DNA from: an uncultured Clostridium sp.
Lineage (GTDB): Bacteria; Bacillota; Clostridia; TANB77; CAG-508
DNA: 58,570 bases
Reading direction: 5' to 3'
Assembly (NCBI GenBank): GCA_947575605.1
Contig: CANPNZ010000009.1
Coordinates: 1-58,570, forward strand
Shown: piece after piece, positions 42,001-50,473 of the stretch
How the letters are laid out: each line of letters opens with the position of its first letter
Position numbering within the stretch: position 1 is the first letter of the stretch
Notes under the pieces: generated by a model
Databases searched by the model: none
What the model was told of the DNA's origin: nothing
Seen by the model: only the letters and a program-made list of their open reading frames with translations
Program-made: the position numbers and the translations under genes

Positions 42001-43339
42001 TTTTATTTTTCTCTTTTGCCAAATAAGATATATCTTCCCACACATAACCAGAAAGTTTGATATATTTTTGTGTATTTGGAATTTTCCATGTGTTGTTTTC
42101 ATTAACATCAATTTTAATTTCTAGCCCATCTTCCATTTCATAACCATAATTTGGATTCTTAGTTTCATAAGCAATATACGTTCCTGGTAATAAACCTTTT
42201 ATTGTAATCTTTCCTTTATTTTTTCCTGTTCTTTTGGTTACAAATTCGGTTTGTCCTTTTTTATTTTTATTTTCTTCTTTGGTATAATCTACATAGTTTA
42301 CATAAGATATGTTCCCTTTACTATCTTTTCTTACATATTTACCTGTTTCTTTATGTTGAATATAGAAACCTACTCCCCCTAGTTTTATTTTTTCATCTTT
42401 TGCATTTACTTTAACTATTGTTAAATTTCTTCTTATTTTTATATTATATTTAAATGATTCCGAAATTTCTAAAGGTTCCTCAGATGGTTCTCTTATGATT
42501 AAGTTTTGCTTATAACCTGCTTTAGCTTCTAAAAACCATAAATTAACTGTTTTTACATTCATAGAAGCTTCCGCTGTAATGGTAGTAATTTCTGTAATAT
42601 CTGTACTTGCTGGCAAAGATACATAAAAGTCTTTCCCTGATTGAATTTCATTGGCTCCATACCAATATTCATCATTTCCATTAAAACTACTATACAAAAC
42701 GCCACTAATTGCTTTGTTATCTTGATCATTTACCGTTACATTTTTCATATTTCCAGGAAATGTCCAATTAAATGGTCCCACTTTAATATAAAATTTGTTG
42801 TCCTTTTTATAAGAACTTATTTTAATGTTATCTTTGTTTGTATTATCTGTCATTTTATCTGTTGTATCTTTTAAACTATTGGCATAATTATCAGATTCTG
42901 CATCTAATGGACTTGCTGAACCTGTTTTAGTACTTGCAAAACCTAGATATAATCCAGCATGATGTTGTCCTACTTGGTTCATCCACGTATACATGTTATT
43001 CCATATAGAATTTGCCACTGGTCCATCACTTTTAACTGCTCCATTATCTGCTGATAAAATATAAGCTAATTTAGCATTGTACCAACTATTTTGTACGTTT
43101 CCTGCATGATCGGTTGATTGATTACCTTTTATTTTAACATTTGAAATAATGGTATAATCATTACTTGACTTTAGTTTTTGACCATGTTCCACACAATAGA
43201 TATTTCCATCATTTTTATAGGTAGTATAAGATATATTTAATGCTTGTCCTACAAAATAAGCATTCGTCGTTGTATATAATCCCATCCATGCCATGATTCC
43301 AATTATTGCACTAACTATTATTTTCCTTGTTTGATTCAT
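39071..43339 (-). CDS. Sortase-anchored surface protein with SdrD/Cna-B-type modules
   Basis: 1422 residues. Signal segment at residues 6-27. The N-terminal domain contains YCVEHGQ (C49) and could be a thioester-type adhesin head, though I cannot confirm the partner glutamine. Then come prealbumin-like modules (GKITIKGLLPGTYIAYETKNP, LSGYVWEDISYLAKEKN, GEYTLTYTWGNETYTV). The end is VTPATGENQ, a hydrophobic helix and KKKVL, a sortase motif of xPxTG type. Start ATG with AGGAGG. It lies 16 bases after the gene at 43356-48173 and is surely cotranscribed with it. Collinear with the second half of the 2904-residue protein. No zero-frame CGG, so no recoding is needed here. Confidence 0.85.
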   Translation of the reverse strand: MNQTRKIIVSAIIGIMAWMGLYTTTNAYFVGQALNISYTTYKNDGNIYCVEHGQKLKSSNDYTIISNVKIKGNQSTDHAGNVQNSWYNAKLAYILSADNGAVKSDGPVANSIWNNMYTWMNQVGQHHAGLYLGFASTKTGSASPLDAESDNYANSLKDTTDKMTDNTNKDNIKISSYKKDNKFYIKVGPFNWTFPGNMKNVTVNDQDNKAISGVLYSSFNGNDEYWYGANEIQSGKDFYVSLPASTDITEITTITAEASMNVKTVNLWFLEAKAGYKQNLIIREPSEEPLEISESFKYNIKIRRNLTIVKVNAKDEKIKLGGVGFYIQHKETGKYVRKDSKGNISYVNYVDYTKEENKNKKGQTEFVTKRTGKNKGKITIKGLLPGTYIAYETKNPNYGYEMEDGLEIKIDVNENNTWKIPNTQKYIKLSGYVWEDISYLAKEKNKTNGLYKDEKEDVNDRLFDGITVRVKEVETGEIAKNKDGQLMETKTSALNRYEGNNGHGEYLFEDVLIDNLADYYVEFEYDGLTYTNVTPAITKDSGSKAAEKAKEEKDDSEFSRKDMSREEFNKNFSSIEGRTRDTGFTRDAKGNVKHDNLTYRINGHTAEFINQAQYTETKDVVTLTPQGKFFSITAQTRDAKFGLQNEYKRLGEGTEEIKYINLGLYKRAQPDIALDQDIENVRLTINGYEHTYLYKNRFLNAGEYGDGFNVGVKFGFENRYNTVTYSRPVYKSDINYENEEDRSKELKAYITYEIRMGNETPASSLYAQVNSLVDYFDSNYEIVNVGTKLDEKTGNPNGDIAHLEKEKLVGNISVSDYNNDYKKVIINTDKTDKIEPGKTKSIYVQFALNREAIKKALDEKDSLLNITEVNSYSTYDKNGQIYAGIDTDSNPGNTVPGDNNTYEDDNCKAPGLRLELAAERQITGKVFEDDVIPEEGQNANSIMTGKVRRGNGTYEDGETGIAGVEVTLTEHKENGEIGEVYTKKTDSDGNFTIKDYIPGEYTLTYTWGNETYTVQDYKSTIYKEQNRQNGLTWHIKEGIRYSDAMDNYNKPQDEPKGSRIQIDEEIREVTHKKATIKRHQMDATTPMMGMGIEKADADDTEDKDVKKGTTPSLTTITDGDIFVPEDYFVKDIDFGIVERAKQEMTLNKRVGTLKVTLANGNVIVDLQIDENGNVTGEQNSITYMKPDPNITPSNGFIRLELDNELIQGTTLEVGYVITATNNSELDYLSEKFYHYEIVEGKPITMTPTSIIDYLDKDWFFNEKNNPDWEIKTKEQLQTEDLVSAEVIGSDIGEKWILYTEKLKDNELEPAIKDGLEIKNKQQSQAEVTLNVSKVLSTTDEISLDNETEIIKINRPGGRKPEPIPGNYVPGGASHEVDDSMAETTIVTPATGENQNYIVPIVLGTTVLLILGAGVVIIKKKVL

Positions 43340-43355
43340 TTTTTTACCTCCTTTC

Positions 43356-46300
43356 TTATTCTTTCTCTTCTTTATTTCTCTTTTTTATGATTACAAATGC
43401 TACCATTGCTAACATGGCAACTACTATAATCCCTATTGTTGCATAAATTATGCCACCAGTTCTAATACTTAATAATACTTCTGCTGAACTCATGTCATTT
43501 TCTCCTTTTGCTCTGTTTCCTGGTGTCGAATTACTATCGGCTATTCCTAATTCGTTATAATCTTCTGCAATTTCTGCTATGTTTGGTATTAAACCTGTAT
43601 TATTTTCTGTCATGGATTTAGTTAATGTTAAAGTAACTGTCTTGGTTTCTCCTGCTTTTATTTTTTCATTCGCTAAACTATTTGTATATAAAGTATCTCC
43701 TACTTGATACCAATCTTTGTTTAATTCAGAACTAAATTTTAAATCAGAGGTTGCATAGTCAGCTATCTTTTTAGCATAACCATCTACTTCCCCATTATTG
43801 GTTACTTCAATTTGATATTCCACTAAAACAGTTGAACCATTGATGGTCTTAGCATCTAGTTCTACTTTTGCCATCGTTTCTTTGTTATATTCTCTAACGG
43901 TTGTTCCTTTAGCATTTTGAATTAATATTTTACTTACATATTTGTCTAATTTTAAGTCAAAGTTTTCTAATTTGATAAAACCAATATTAATATTGGAAAT
44001 ATCATAGTCTTGTAATTCTATCATATCGGTAGAAGCTACTTGTTTTCTTTCATTTTCAATTAGCAATTCATTTACAACTGCATTTGAATTTTCTGTTTCT
44101 GATACACCATCTACTTTATATTTTGTTAAAGCATATTGTGTATCATCATAATCAAAGATAACAATATATTTACCATTTCCTATTTGATCTAATACATAAA
44201 TTCCGTTTTCATTGGTGGTTGCTTCTAAAATTTGTCCATTTTCTTCTTTTACAAAACGATTGGTTTGTGTATTCAATAAACGTACTTTAATATCTTTTAA
44301 TAGTTTTTCCCCTTGTTCTTTTTGTCCATTGGCATTTTCATCATACCATGCCACACCAGTAATAATATGTTCTCCATTTGCTATGTCTTGGTTGTTTGGA
44401 TCGTCATCTTCATCATCTTCATTTGGCTTTTGTGGTTGACTATTTTCATTGGCTTGAAGAATATGACTAACTTCTGCTGTTGTTGCTATTTTTTCACCAT
44501 ATAACTCTGCATAAGCAATATTGGTAATCGCTTCTGCTCTATCTCTTGCTTCTGAATAATTTACCACTGCTTCTATTTTTACATTTGTTGTTTCATTTTC
44601 AGCAATTTTGATTGGTAAGATAAGATCGTTTCCTTCTATTTCTTCCACATTTTCTCCATCTTGTGTTACTTTTTGAATGGTTAATTGTGTTGGAAGCGTA
44701 TCTTTTAATTGGATTCCTGTGGTATCTGCATTGGTTCTATTCTTTAATGTAATGGCATATTCAATTACATCTCCTGCTTTTAAACTTTGGTTTTGTGTAT
44801 TAGCTGTCATAGAAATTCCAATATCTATTTTTTTCACGTCTTCTTGCCAACCATTAGATGGGTATTGTTCTTGTCCACTTTTTGCAGTAACAGAAAAATT
44901 AATACCATCTTCAGCATTTTTAATAAATAAGTTATAACTTAAAACTTTCGTTTCTCCTGCCTCTACTGTTCCTATATTTACTTCTTTAGCATAGGACAAT
45001 ATTTCAGATTTAAGGTTGTCCTCTCTAGCTGTTGTATTGCTTTCTGTTTCACCCGTTTTCTCTTCTGTACTATTAGGAGAATAAACTTCTCCTTCTTCTT
45101 TTTCCATCCCTGTATATAAAGTTAATAATTTTACTTCTAAGTTTTCTGGTAAATTCGTTTGTATTTTAACATTCTCTTGTTTTTTACCTGAAATATTTTC
45201 TATGATAGCAAAATATTGCACTACACCATTGGTATATAATTCTACATTTCTATCCGTTATACGTTTTACACTAACACGTAAATTACCTTTTGCTGTTGTT
45301 GTTTTTATTTCTTCTGACTGTTTGGTAACATCTCCATATTTGATTTGTGCCATATTACTTAAAGTAGTTCCTTCTGCTACTTGGTTATTCACTCTTACCT
45401 CATAGCTTACATATTTAACTTCTCCTACTTTTAAATCTATGGTATCTTCATAAGTTTTATCGTCTAATTCTTGATAATAAGAAGCTCCTGTGTATTCATA
45501 ATTTTCTTCTGGTACTACTCTTGTCGTTCCTTCTGGCACTTTTGCACTTACTTCAATACCTTCAACATCTTCTGAACCAGTGTTGGATACTTCTATTCTA
45601 TATTGAATGACTTCTCCATTTTTTACAGAACCATTAATTTCTTTTCCTCCTGATGTAGCCATCAATTTAGTTTCAACTTTTGGTCCAACACCTGTTTTCA
45701 TTTCTATGTTAGTAGAAGCTAATTCACTTTCTACTTGTGTTTTGCTACTAGCATATTTTACTTTATATTCTGTTTCTGCTGTTTGATTATATTCTAAGTT
45801 AGCTGGTATGCCATAGGTATACCCACCTTGTATGCTATTTCCACTTTCTAATGTGTCTACTGCAATTAAGTATTTACTTACTTTGCTACTATCTGTTATC
45901 GTTTCTGACCATCCATTTTCTGGGTTTTCTATTTCATCAGTTGCCTTCTCATTTTCAGAATAATAAATTTTTGCTTCTTCTATTCCTTGTAAAGTAATTC
46001 CTTCTAATATTTTAATTTCCATATTATTGTTGCTATGATTGGTTGGGAAGTCTCCTAAAATTCTTGCCTTTTCAATAGCTTCTTCTTTATTATTAATGAC
46101 TTCTATTTGTGCTTCTAATTGTTTTCCTTCTGTTCCTCTTTGCATTAGCACTTGTTTATTTTCTTCTTCTCCTAATGTTTCAATTCCTAAGTCTTGTACA
46201 TTATAAATGGTTGTTATATCGGTTGGTGCTACAATTTTGATTGGTTTCGTCATATTTCCCATTTCTTGGTTTTTATATGTCATTGAAATTTCTTGGTCAC

Positions 46301-48173
46301 TGGTTGCTACTCTACGATTTACATCTATGGTTGTATTCATTACAATGGTAGCCCCTTCGATGCTTCCTTCTTTATATTGTGTTTGCTCCCCTTCTAAGGC
46401 TATATATATAGTTCTTCCATTAACAAAATAATCTCTAATTTTTAATTCGTTCTCATATAAAATATCCATACTATTGATTTCAATATTCTCTACTTGTTCT
46501 GGTAACTGAATTTGTATTTCTGGATTTTTATGTAACTCATATTTTTCATCATTTGATGTTAATACTGCTTTTATTTCCACATGATTACTTACCACTGTGG
46601 ATAAACTTTCTTTATTTACTTCTAATGTTGCTTTTGTAGTAGAATTTTCTAATGGCATAGTTGCTTCTACCTTTTTTTCATTGGCCATTATGGTATTTCT
46701 TATTTCACTAGCTGTTTTTACCATTTCGCTATTTCCATTGGCACAAATTGTTTTGGTATGTTTGAAGGTTAACGTTCCTTCTTTTACTGGTGCTGTTGCT
46801 TGAACATAGATACTTGTAACATTTTTCTCTTCGTAATCTATTACGATATTGCCTTCTGCGTCTACTGGCGTTTCGCTTGTAATGGTATCCACTATGTTTT
46901 TATCTTGATTATAAATGATTATATTTCCATTTTCTCCAAAAATTTTGTCAAATTGTTGTTTTGAAAGTAATGTTTTGTTATAAATAACATTAGCATCTAC
47001 TTGCTCTTCTTCTCCCATAACATATCTACTATTTTTTTCTGTTACTTCAATTTCTGGTAAAGCTTTTGCATAGTTAACTCTTACTTGTGTGGTACTTTGG
47101 TATAGTCTGTCAATTCCAGCATTTAATTTTCCTTTATATATCTTTTCTTCTTCATTGTTTGCTTGTATTTCTAAGATAGAATCTATCTCTTCTTCTCCTA
47201 GTGTAATTTTGTTTTCTGCTTCTATTTCTTTCCTATTGTATAAGGTAACCTTTTCGTATGCATGGATAGAAGCGTTTTTGATTTCTACTTCTTTATCATA
47301 GACACATGTTAAAATAACCTCTTCTGTACCTTGTGCTTTCCAGATTGCCTTTCCTTCTTCGTTTAATTCATTTTTTAAGGTTAATTCTACATTGGTTCCA
47401 TCGTATTGATAATCTAGGTTTGTCATGTTGTTTAAGTATTCTATTTTTTCTATCTCTGGTTGTTTTCCATTTATGGTTGGTATGGCTATTTTAGAATAAA
47501 TGGCTTGCATTGGATAATTGTTTTCTTTTAGCCCCATATGATAAGAAAATTGAAGAATTCTTTTTTCTTGTCCGTCTATTTCTACTATTTTATTAGTAAT
47601 TACTTTGATTTCATTTTGTATATTTTCTGGTGTATTATTTTCTACTAATTTTAAGGTTACGTCTCTATTGGCTTGTATTTTTATGTCCTTTTCTGTACTA
47701 TCTCTATAAATACCTTTTACACTAATTTTGCTTGTCATGTCTAATAAACCTATTGTAAAGTTTTCTTCTTCGATAGGTTCTATTCTTACTTTTATTTCTT
47801 CTGTTGTTCCTACGCTTATTTGGTTTAGATAAATTGTGTTATTTTCTATCTTATTGACATAGGCACTGTCTGTCTCCTTTAAAGTGAAGTTACTGTTTTC
47901 TAATGTGATTTCTCCATTAAAGTATCCTTCTCTTTTTACATTCAAACGCAAATATAAGAAGGTTTCTTCTTTTTTTGCTTCTTTTTCTAAGGTAGTTACT
48001 TCTTTCCCTTCTTCCTCTTTAAAGTATGCTTCAAATTCTACATTTTTGTGATTGGTTGCTGTTCCATCTGCTGCATAGCTGATTAAACTTTTTCCCACAA
48101 AAATAAAATTTGTCATTGTCATGCTTAATATCATAACTAAGATAACACTGATTTTGAAAACCTTATTTTTCAT
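43356..48173 (-). CDS. Giant membrane-anchored surface protein with DUF11-like and SdrD-type modules
   Basis: 1605 residues. Signal segment at residues 5-34 (ending ISYAADG). A long series of beta-rich modules includes DUF11-like repeats (EVSNTGSEDVEGIEVSAKVPEG, ITLKNRTNADTTGIQLKDTLP), then an SdrD-type module near residue 1270 (ITGVAWYDENANGQKEQGEK). Near the end is VEYQIEVTNNGEVDGYAKKI. It finishes with a membrane helix (GGIIYATIGIIVVAMLAMVAF) and a basic tail, with no sortase motif, so it is a membrane-anchored partner of the sortase-anchored protein encoded just downstream. AGGAGG ribosome binding site. Paralogue of the first half of the 2904-residue protein. Confidence 0.85.
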   Translation of the reverse strand: MKNKVFKISVILVMILSMTMTNFIFVGKSLISYAADGTATNHKNVEFEAYFKEEEGKEVTTLEKEAKKEETFLYLRLNVKREGYFNGEITLENSNFTLKETDSAYVNKIENNTIYLNQISVGTTEEIKVRIEPIEEENFTIGLLDMTSKISVKGIYRDSTEKDIKIQANRDVTLKLVENNTPENIQNEIKVITNKIVEIDGQEKRILQFSYHMGLKENNYPMQAIYSKIAIPTINGKQPEIEKIEYLNNMTNLDYQYDGTNVELTLKNELNEEGKAIWKAQGTEEVILTCVYDKEVEIKNASIHAYEKVTLYNRKEIEAENKITLGEEEIDSILEIQANNEEEKIYKGKLNAGIDRLYQSTTQVRVNYAKALPEIEVTEKNSRYVMGEEEQVDANVIYNKTLLSKQQFDKIFGENGNIIIYNQDKNIVDTITSETPVDAEGNIVIDYEEKNVTSIYVQATAPVKEGTLTFKHTKTICANGNSEMVKTASEIRNTIMANEKKVEATMPLENSTTKATLEVNKESLSTVVSNHVEIKAVLTSNDEKYELHKNPEIQIQLPEQVENIEINSMDILYENELKIRDYFVNGRTIYIALEGEQTQYKEGSIEGATIVMNTTIDVNRRVATSDQEISMTYKNQEMGNMTKPIKIVAPTDITTIYNVQDLGIETLGEEENKQVLMQRGTEGKQLEAQIEVINNKEEAIEKARILGDFPTNHSNNNMEIKILEGITLQGIEEAKIYYSENEKATDEIENPENGWSETITDSSKVSKYLIAVDTLESGNSIQGGYTYGIPANLEYNQTAETEYKVKYASSKTQVESELASTNIEMKTGVGPKVETKLMATSGGKEINGSVKNGEVIQYRIEVSNTGSEDVEGIEVSAKVPEGTTRVVPEENYEYTGASYYQELDDKTYEDTIDLKVGEVKYVSYEVRVNNQVAEGTTLSNMAQIKYGDVTKQSEEIKTTTAKGNLRVSVKRITDRNVELYTNGVVQYFAIIENISGKKQENVKIQTNLPENLEVKLLTLYTGMEKEEGEVYSPNSTEEKTGETESNTTAREDNLKSEILSYAKEVNIGTVEAGETKVLSYNLFIKNAEDGINFSVTAKSGQEQYPSNGWQEDVKKIDIGISMTANTQNQSLKAGDVIEYAITLKNRTNADTTGIQLKDTLPTQLTIQKVTQDGENVEEIEGNDLILPIKIAENETTNVKIEAVVNYSEARDRAEAITNIAYAELYGEKIATTAEVSHILQANENSQPQKPNEDDEDDDPNNQDIANGEHIITGVAWYDENANGQKEQGEKLLKDIKVRLLNTQTNRFVKEENGQILEATTNENGIYVLDQIGNGKYIVIFDYDDTQYALTKYKVDGVSETENSNAVVNELLIENERKQVASTDMIELQDYDISNINIGFIKLENFDLKLDKYVSKILIQNAKGTTVREYNKETMAKVELDAKTINGSTVLVEYQIEVTNNGEVDGYAKKIADYATSDLKFSSELNKDWYQVGDTLYTNSLANEKIKAGETKTVTLTLTKSMTENNTGLIPNIAEIAEDYNELGIADSNSTPGNRAKGENDMSSAEVLLSIRTGGIIYATIGIIVVAMLAMVAFVIIKKRNKEEKE

Positions 48174-48565
48174 AATTTCCTCCTTGCTTTAGGCATTTAT
48201 AGCCAATTCTTTAATTTTATTATATACTTTTCTTGAAATAAATCAATCTTTATTTTTTGTCTTTCGCTATTTTTCTAGGTTTTCCCTTTACGGATCGTGT
48301 AAATTTTGAACAAATATTATTTTTTTGTTACATTTTATATTTTAGTACATAATCACTTATTATTATACAATATTTTTCTTAGTTTTTCAATGGTTTCGTA
48401 GCAAAAAATTAATTTTATGTCACTTTTTTTTGTTACAATTTACAATTAAAATAAATACTAACAAAATTTATTATATTTTTATAAAATAACTCCTAACCAC
48501 ATAATAGACTGTAAATCAAATTTTTTGATAATCTAGTAAAGTTTTTCATCTTCTCTCATATAATA
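48174..48565. other. Divergent promoter region between surface operon and small plus-strand operon
   Basis: Very AT-rich, 390 bases, no gene seen. It must hold promoters for both directions. TTATTATTATACAAT-like stretches occur near 48360 but I cannot fix a -35/-10 pair. A repeat of the family at 50333 and 52667 lies at 48488-48529. Confidence 0.5.
48488..48529 (-). repeat. AACTCCCAA-family repeat, partial copy
   Basis: Reverse complement of the right part of the copy at 50333-50424: ATTTGATTTACAGT..TATTATGT.GTT.GGAGTT. Confidence 0.7.
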
Positions 48566-48583
48566 ATGACAGAGGTGATTGAT

Positions 48584-49012
48584 TTGAATAACATGAATTT
48601 TGATGAAAATACAGTGAATAAATTAAAAGATATGATGAATAAAGGAGAGCTAAATGATGTAATCTCTCAAATTCCACCAGAAATGATACAAAATTTTTCT
48701 TCTATGATGTCACAAAATAATAAACAAAACGCTTCTCAGAGCACTTCTAATACATCTCATAACGGCTCTCATAATACTAACAATTTTGACTTTAGTCAAA
48801 TTGATATGAATACGATTTTAAAAATGAAATCTGTTATGGACAAATTGAATGATTCAAATGATCCTAGATCTAATCTTTTATATTCTCTAAAACCTTACTT
48901 AAGAGAAGAAAAAAAAGGAAAATTAGATCAATATGCTAATTTGCTAAATGTTGCAAAAATCGCTGATCTTTTTAAAGATGAGAATAACAAGGAGAATCCT
49001 CACAATGGCTAG
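48584..49012 (+). CDS. Small acidic protein of unknown function
   Basis: Start probably TTG 48584 (142 residues): AGAGGTG lies 6 bases upstream. The ATG at 48566 precedes that ribosome binding site. The protein is hydrophilic with a low-complexity N/S/Q/H-rich linker at about residues 45-72. It then has a conserved-looking C-terminal part (NDPRSNLLYSLKPYLREEKK and KLDQYANLLNVAKIADLFK). No signal or membrane segment. I do not recognise the family. The stop overlaps the next start (ATGGCTAG), so the two are translated together. Confidence 0.75.
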   Translation: MNNMNFDENTVNKLKDMMNKGELNDVISQIPPEMIQNFSSMMSQNNKQNASQSTSNTSHNGSHNTNNFDFSQIDMNTILKMKSVMDKLNDSNDPRSNLLYSLKPYLREEKKGKLDQYANLLNVAKIADLFKDENNKENPHNG

Positions 49013-49388
49013 TTTTTATAATAATTATTATCGCTATTATAGACCTTATCCTCCTCATGTTAGCAAGCCTTATCCTAAGCCAAACAAGCTTTGCCTTGAG
49101 GATACTTGTCCTTTAAAAGATAAGGAACAAGCTCCTAAACAAGAAAACTCTGAAATATCTTCTAAGTCTTCTGATCGAGAACAGAAATCATCTAACTCTT
49201 ATTCTTTTGGTCCTATTCATTTCAAAAATCCATTTTTTAACGATATTGAGGAACCTATTTTTGAAATACTAGGTATCCAATTATATTTAGATGATATTAT
49301 TATTCTCGGCTTATTATTTTTCTTGTATCAAGAAGGCGTACAAGATGAAATGCTCTTTATTGCTTTAATTCTATTGTTATTAAGTTGA
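49005..49388 (+). CDS. Small protein with C-terminal hydrophobic helix, unknown function
   Basis: 127 residues from ATG 49005 with AAGGAG 10 bases upstream, inside the end of the preceding gene. The N-terminus is rich in Y and P (NNYYRYYRPYPPHVSKPYP), then a polar S/K/Q linker, a short conserved-looking piece (FNDIEEPIFEILGIQLYLDD) and a C-terminal hydrophobic segment (residues about 98-127, interrupted by QEGVQDE). The tyrosine/proline-rich start resembles spore-coat-like or envelope proteins, but that is only a resemblance. Function unknown. Confidence 0.75.
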   Translation: MASFYNNYYRYYRPYPPHVSKPYPKPNKLCLEDTCPLKDKEQAPKQENSEISSKSSDREQKSSNSYSFGPIHFKNPFFNDIEEPIFEILGIQLYLDDIIILGLLFFLYQEGVQDEMLFIALILLLLS

Positions 49389-49420
49389 TTTAAATCCAAA
49401 AACTCCATAAAAAGTGTTAT

Positions 49421-49617
49421 ATTCAAATTTTGACTTTTTACAAGTGGAGGCTATCCTATATAATTTTTGAAACTACTTAAGTAAGCGACCAAACGATCTA
49501 TGCGAGTACGATTGGAGCAACCAACAAATAAAATCTCTATTTTATAGGTTGCTTTCGCACTAAGTGTAAAAAAATTATATAGGATAGCCTCCACTTGTAA
49601 AAAGTCAAAATTTGAAT
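49421..49617. mobile_element. Element with 48-bp inverted repeats
   Basis: Left arm 49421-49468 (starts ATTCAAATTTTGACTTTTTA) and right arm 49570-49617 are reverse complements over about 48 bases. The 100-base core contains AGCAACCAAC and a complementary AGGTTGCTT, so it could also fold. No relation to the GGGGACGG family. It lies between convergent genes; a role as a long hairpin terminator is possible. Confidence 0.85.
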
Positions 49618-49641
49618 CTATTATAGTATTTTAAATAAAAC

Positions 49642-50253
49642 TTATTCAATAATAATCTTATCATCTACTACACTTACATAAGCCTGTTTGTGCATCGGTT
49701 CTTCATCACGATCAATCTCTTTTACCACATTAGCAATTCTAATTTGTACGGTATCCACTAGGCCTGCTGCAATAATGGCTTGCTTATTTCCCTTTGCCCC
49801 TGCATGTGCTAAGCCTCGTAAAGCTCCTAATACAATAATATTATCAGATGCTATCACTTCTGCTCCTGAATTAACATCTCCAATAACAACAAGACTTCCT
49901 TCTGATTCTATTCTTTGGCCAGAGCGTAAAGAACCTCTATGAAATTTGGTTTCTGATACAGCAATTTCTTTTTCAAATGTCTTTTTTATGCTATGTAATC
50001 CTAAGCCTTTCGGCATATCAAAATCAACGTCTACCTCTATTTTACTTTTAATTAGTTCTTGTATCTCATCCATTTCTTTGTTCTTTAATATCTTTCCTGT
50101 TACTACAATGGGCGTTTTATCATCTTGATATAATTTCTTTAATTCTGTTAATTTTTTTGTTAAAGCTGTAACAAGTTCTATTTGTGTTGCTTCTTCATTT
50201 AACTTAATAACAATTTCATTTTTCTTCAAATTAACACTAACACAATTCCTCAT
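49642..50253 (-). CDS. minC: Septum site-determining protein MinC
   Basis: 203 residues. Inhibits FtsZ ring assembly away from midcell. N-terminal domain (NEEATQIELVTALTKKLTELKKLY), then the C-terminal beta-helix with the typical RSGQRIESEGSLVVIGDVNSGAEV, NIIVLGALRGLAHAGAKGN and QIRIA (the FtsZ/MinD interaction face). Start ATG with GAAGGACG. It follows mrdA after 220 bases that hold a repeat. No minD or minE follows: downstream lies an inverted-repeat element and convergent genes. Confidence 0.93.
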   Translation of the reverse strand: MRNCVSVNLKKNEIVIKLNEEATQIELVTALTKKLTELKKLYQDDKTPIVVTGKILKNKEMDEIQELIKSKIEVDVDFDMPKGLGLHSIKKTFEKEIAVSETKFHRGSLRSGQRIESEGSLVVIGDVNSGAEVIASDNIIVLGALRGLAHAGAKGNKQAIIAAGLVDTVQIRIANVVKEIDRDEEPMHKQAYVSVVDDKIIIE

Positions 50254-50332
50254 TTTTACGTCCTTCTTTCTTAAATTTTCACTTGCTTTTTATTATTAAT
50301 TTTTTATAAGTTTCCTTCTATTTTTTATTTGT

Positions 50333-50424
50333 AACAATTCGGGATACCAGCAAATTATAGACTGTTATCGAATTTTATAATTTTATAAAAATTTGATTTA
50401 CAGTGTGTTATGTAGTTGGGAGTT
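50333..50424 (+). repeat. AACAATTCGGG/AACTCCCAA-family element, full copy
   Basis: Begins AACAATTCGGGATACCA and ends GTAGTTGGGAGTT, with ACTGTTAT and ACAGTGTGTTAT inside. A related element occupies the mrdA-mreD gap at 52667-52732. Confidence 0.75.
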
Positions 50425-50473
50425 ACAAAGAAAAATAGGGGGAAACTTTAACGATTAATGATATAAACACGGT

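Noticed and set aside
49421..49617. CRISPR array or tRNA in the inverted-repeat elements
   Set aside because: There are no regularly spaced direct repeats and no cloverleaf or CCA end; the structure is a simple long inverted repeat.
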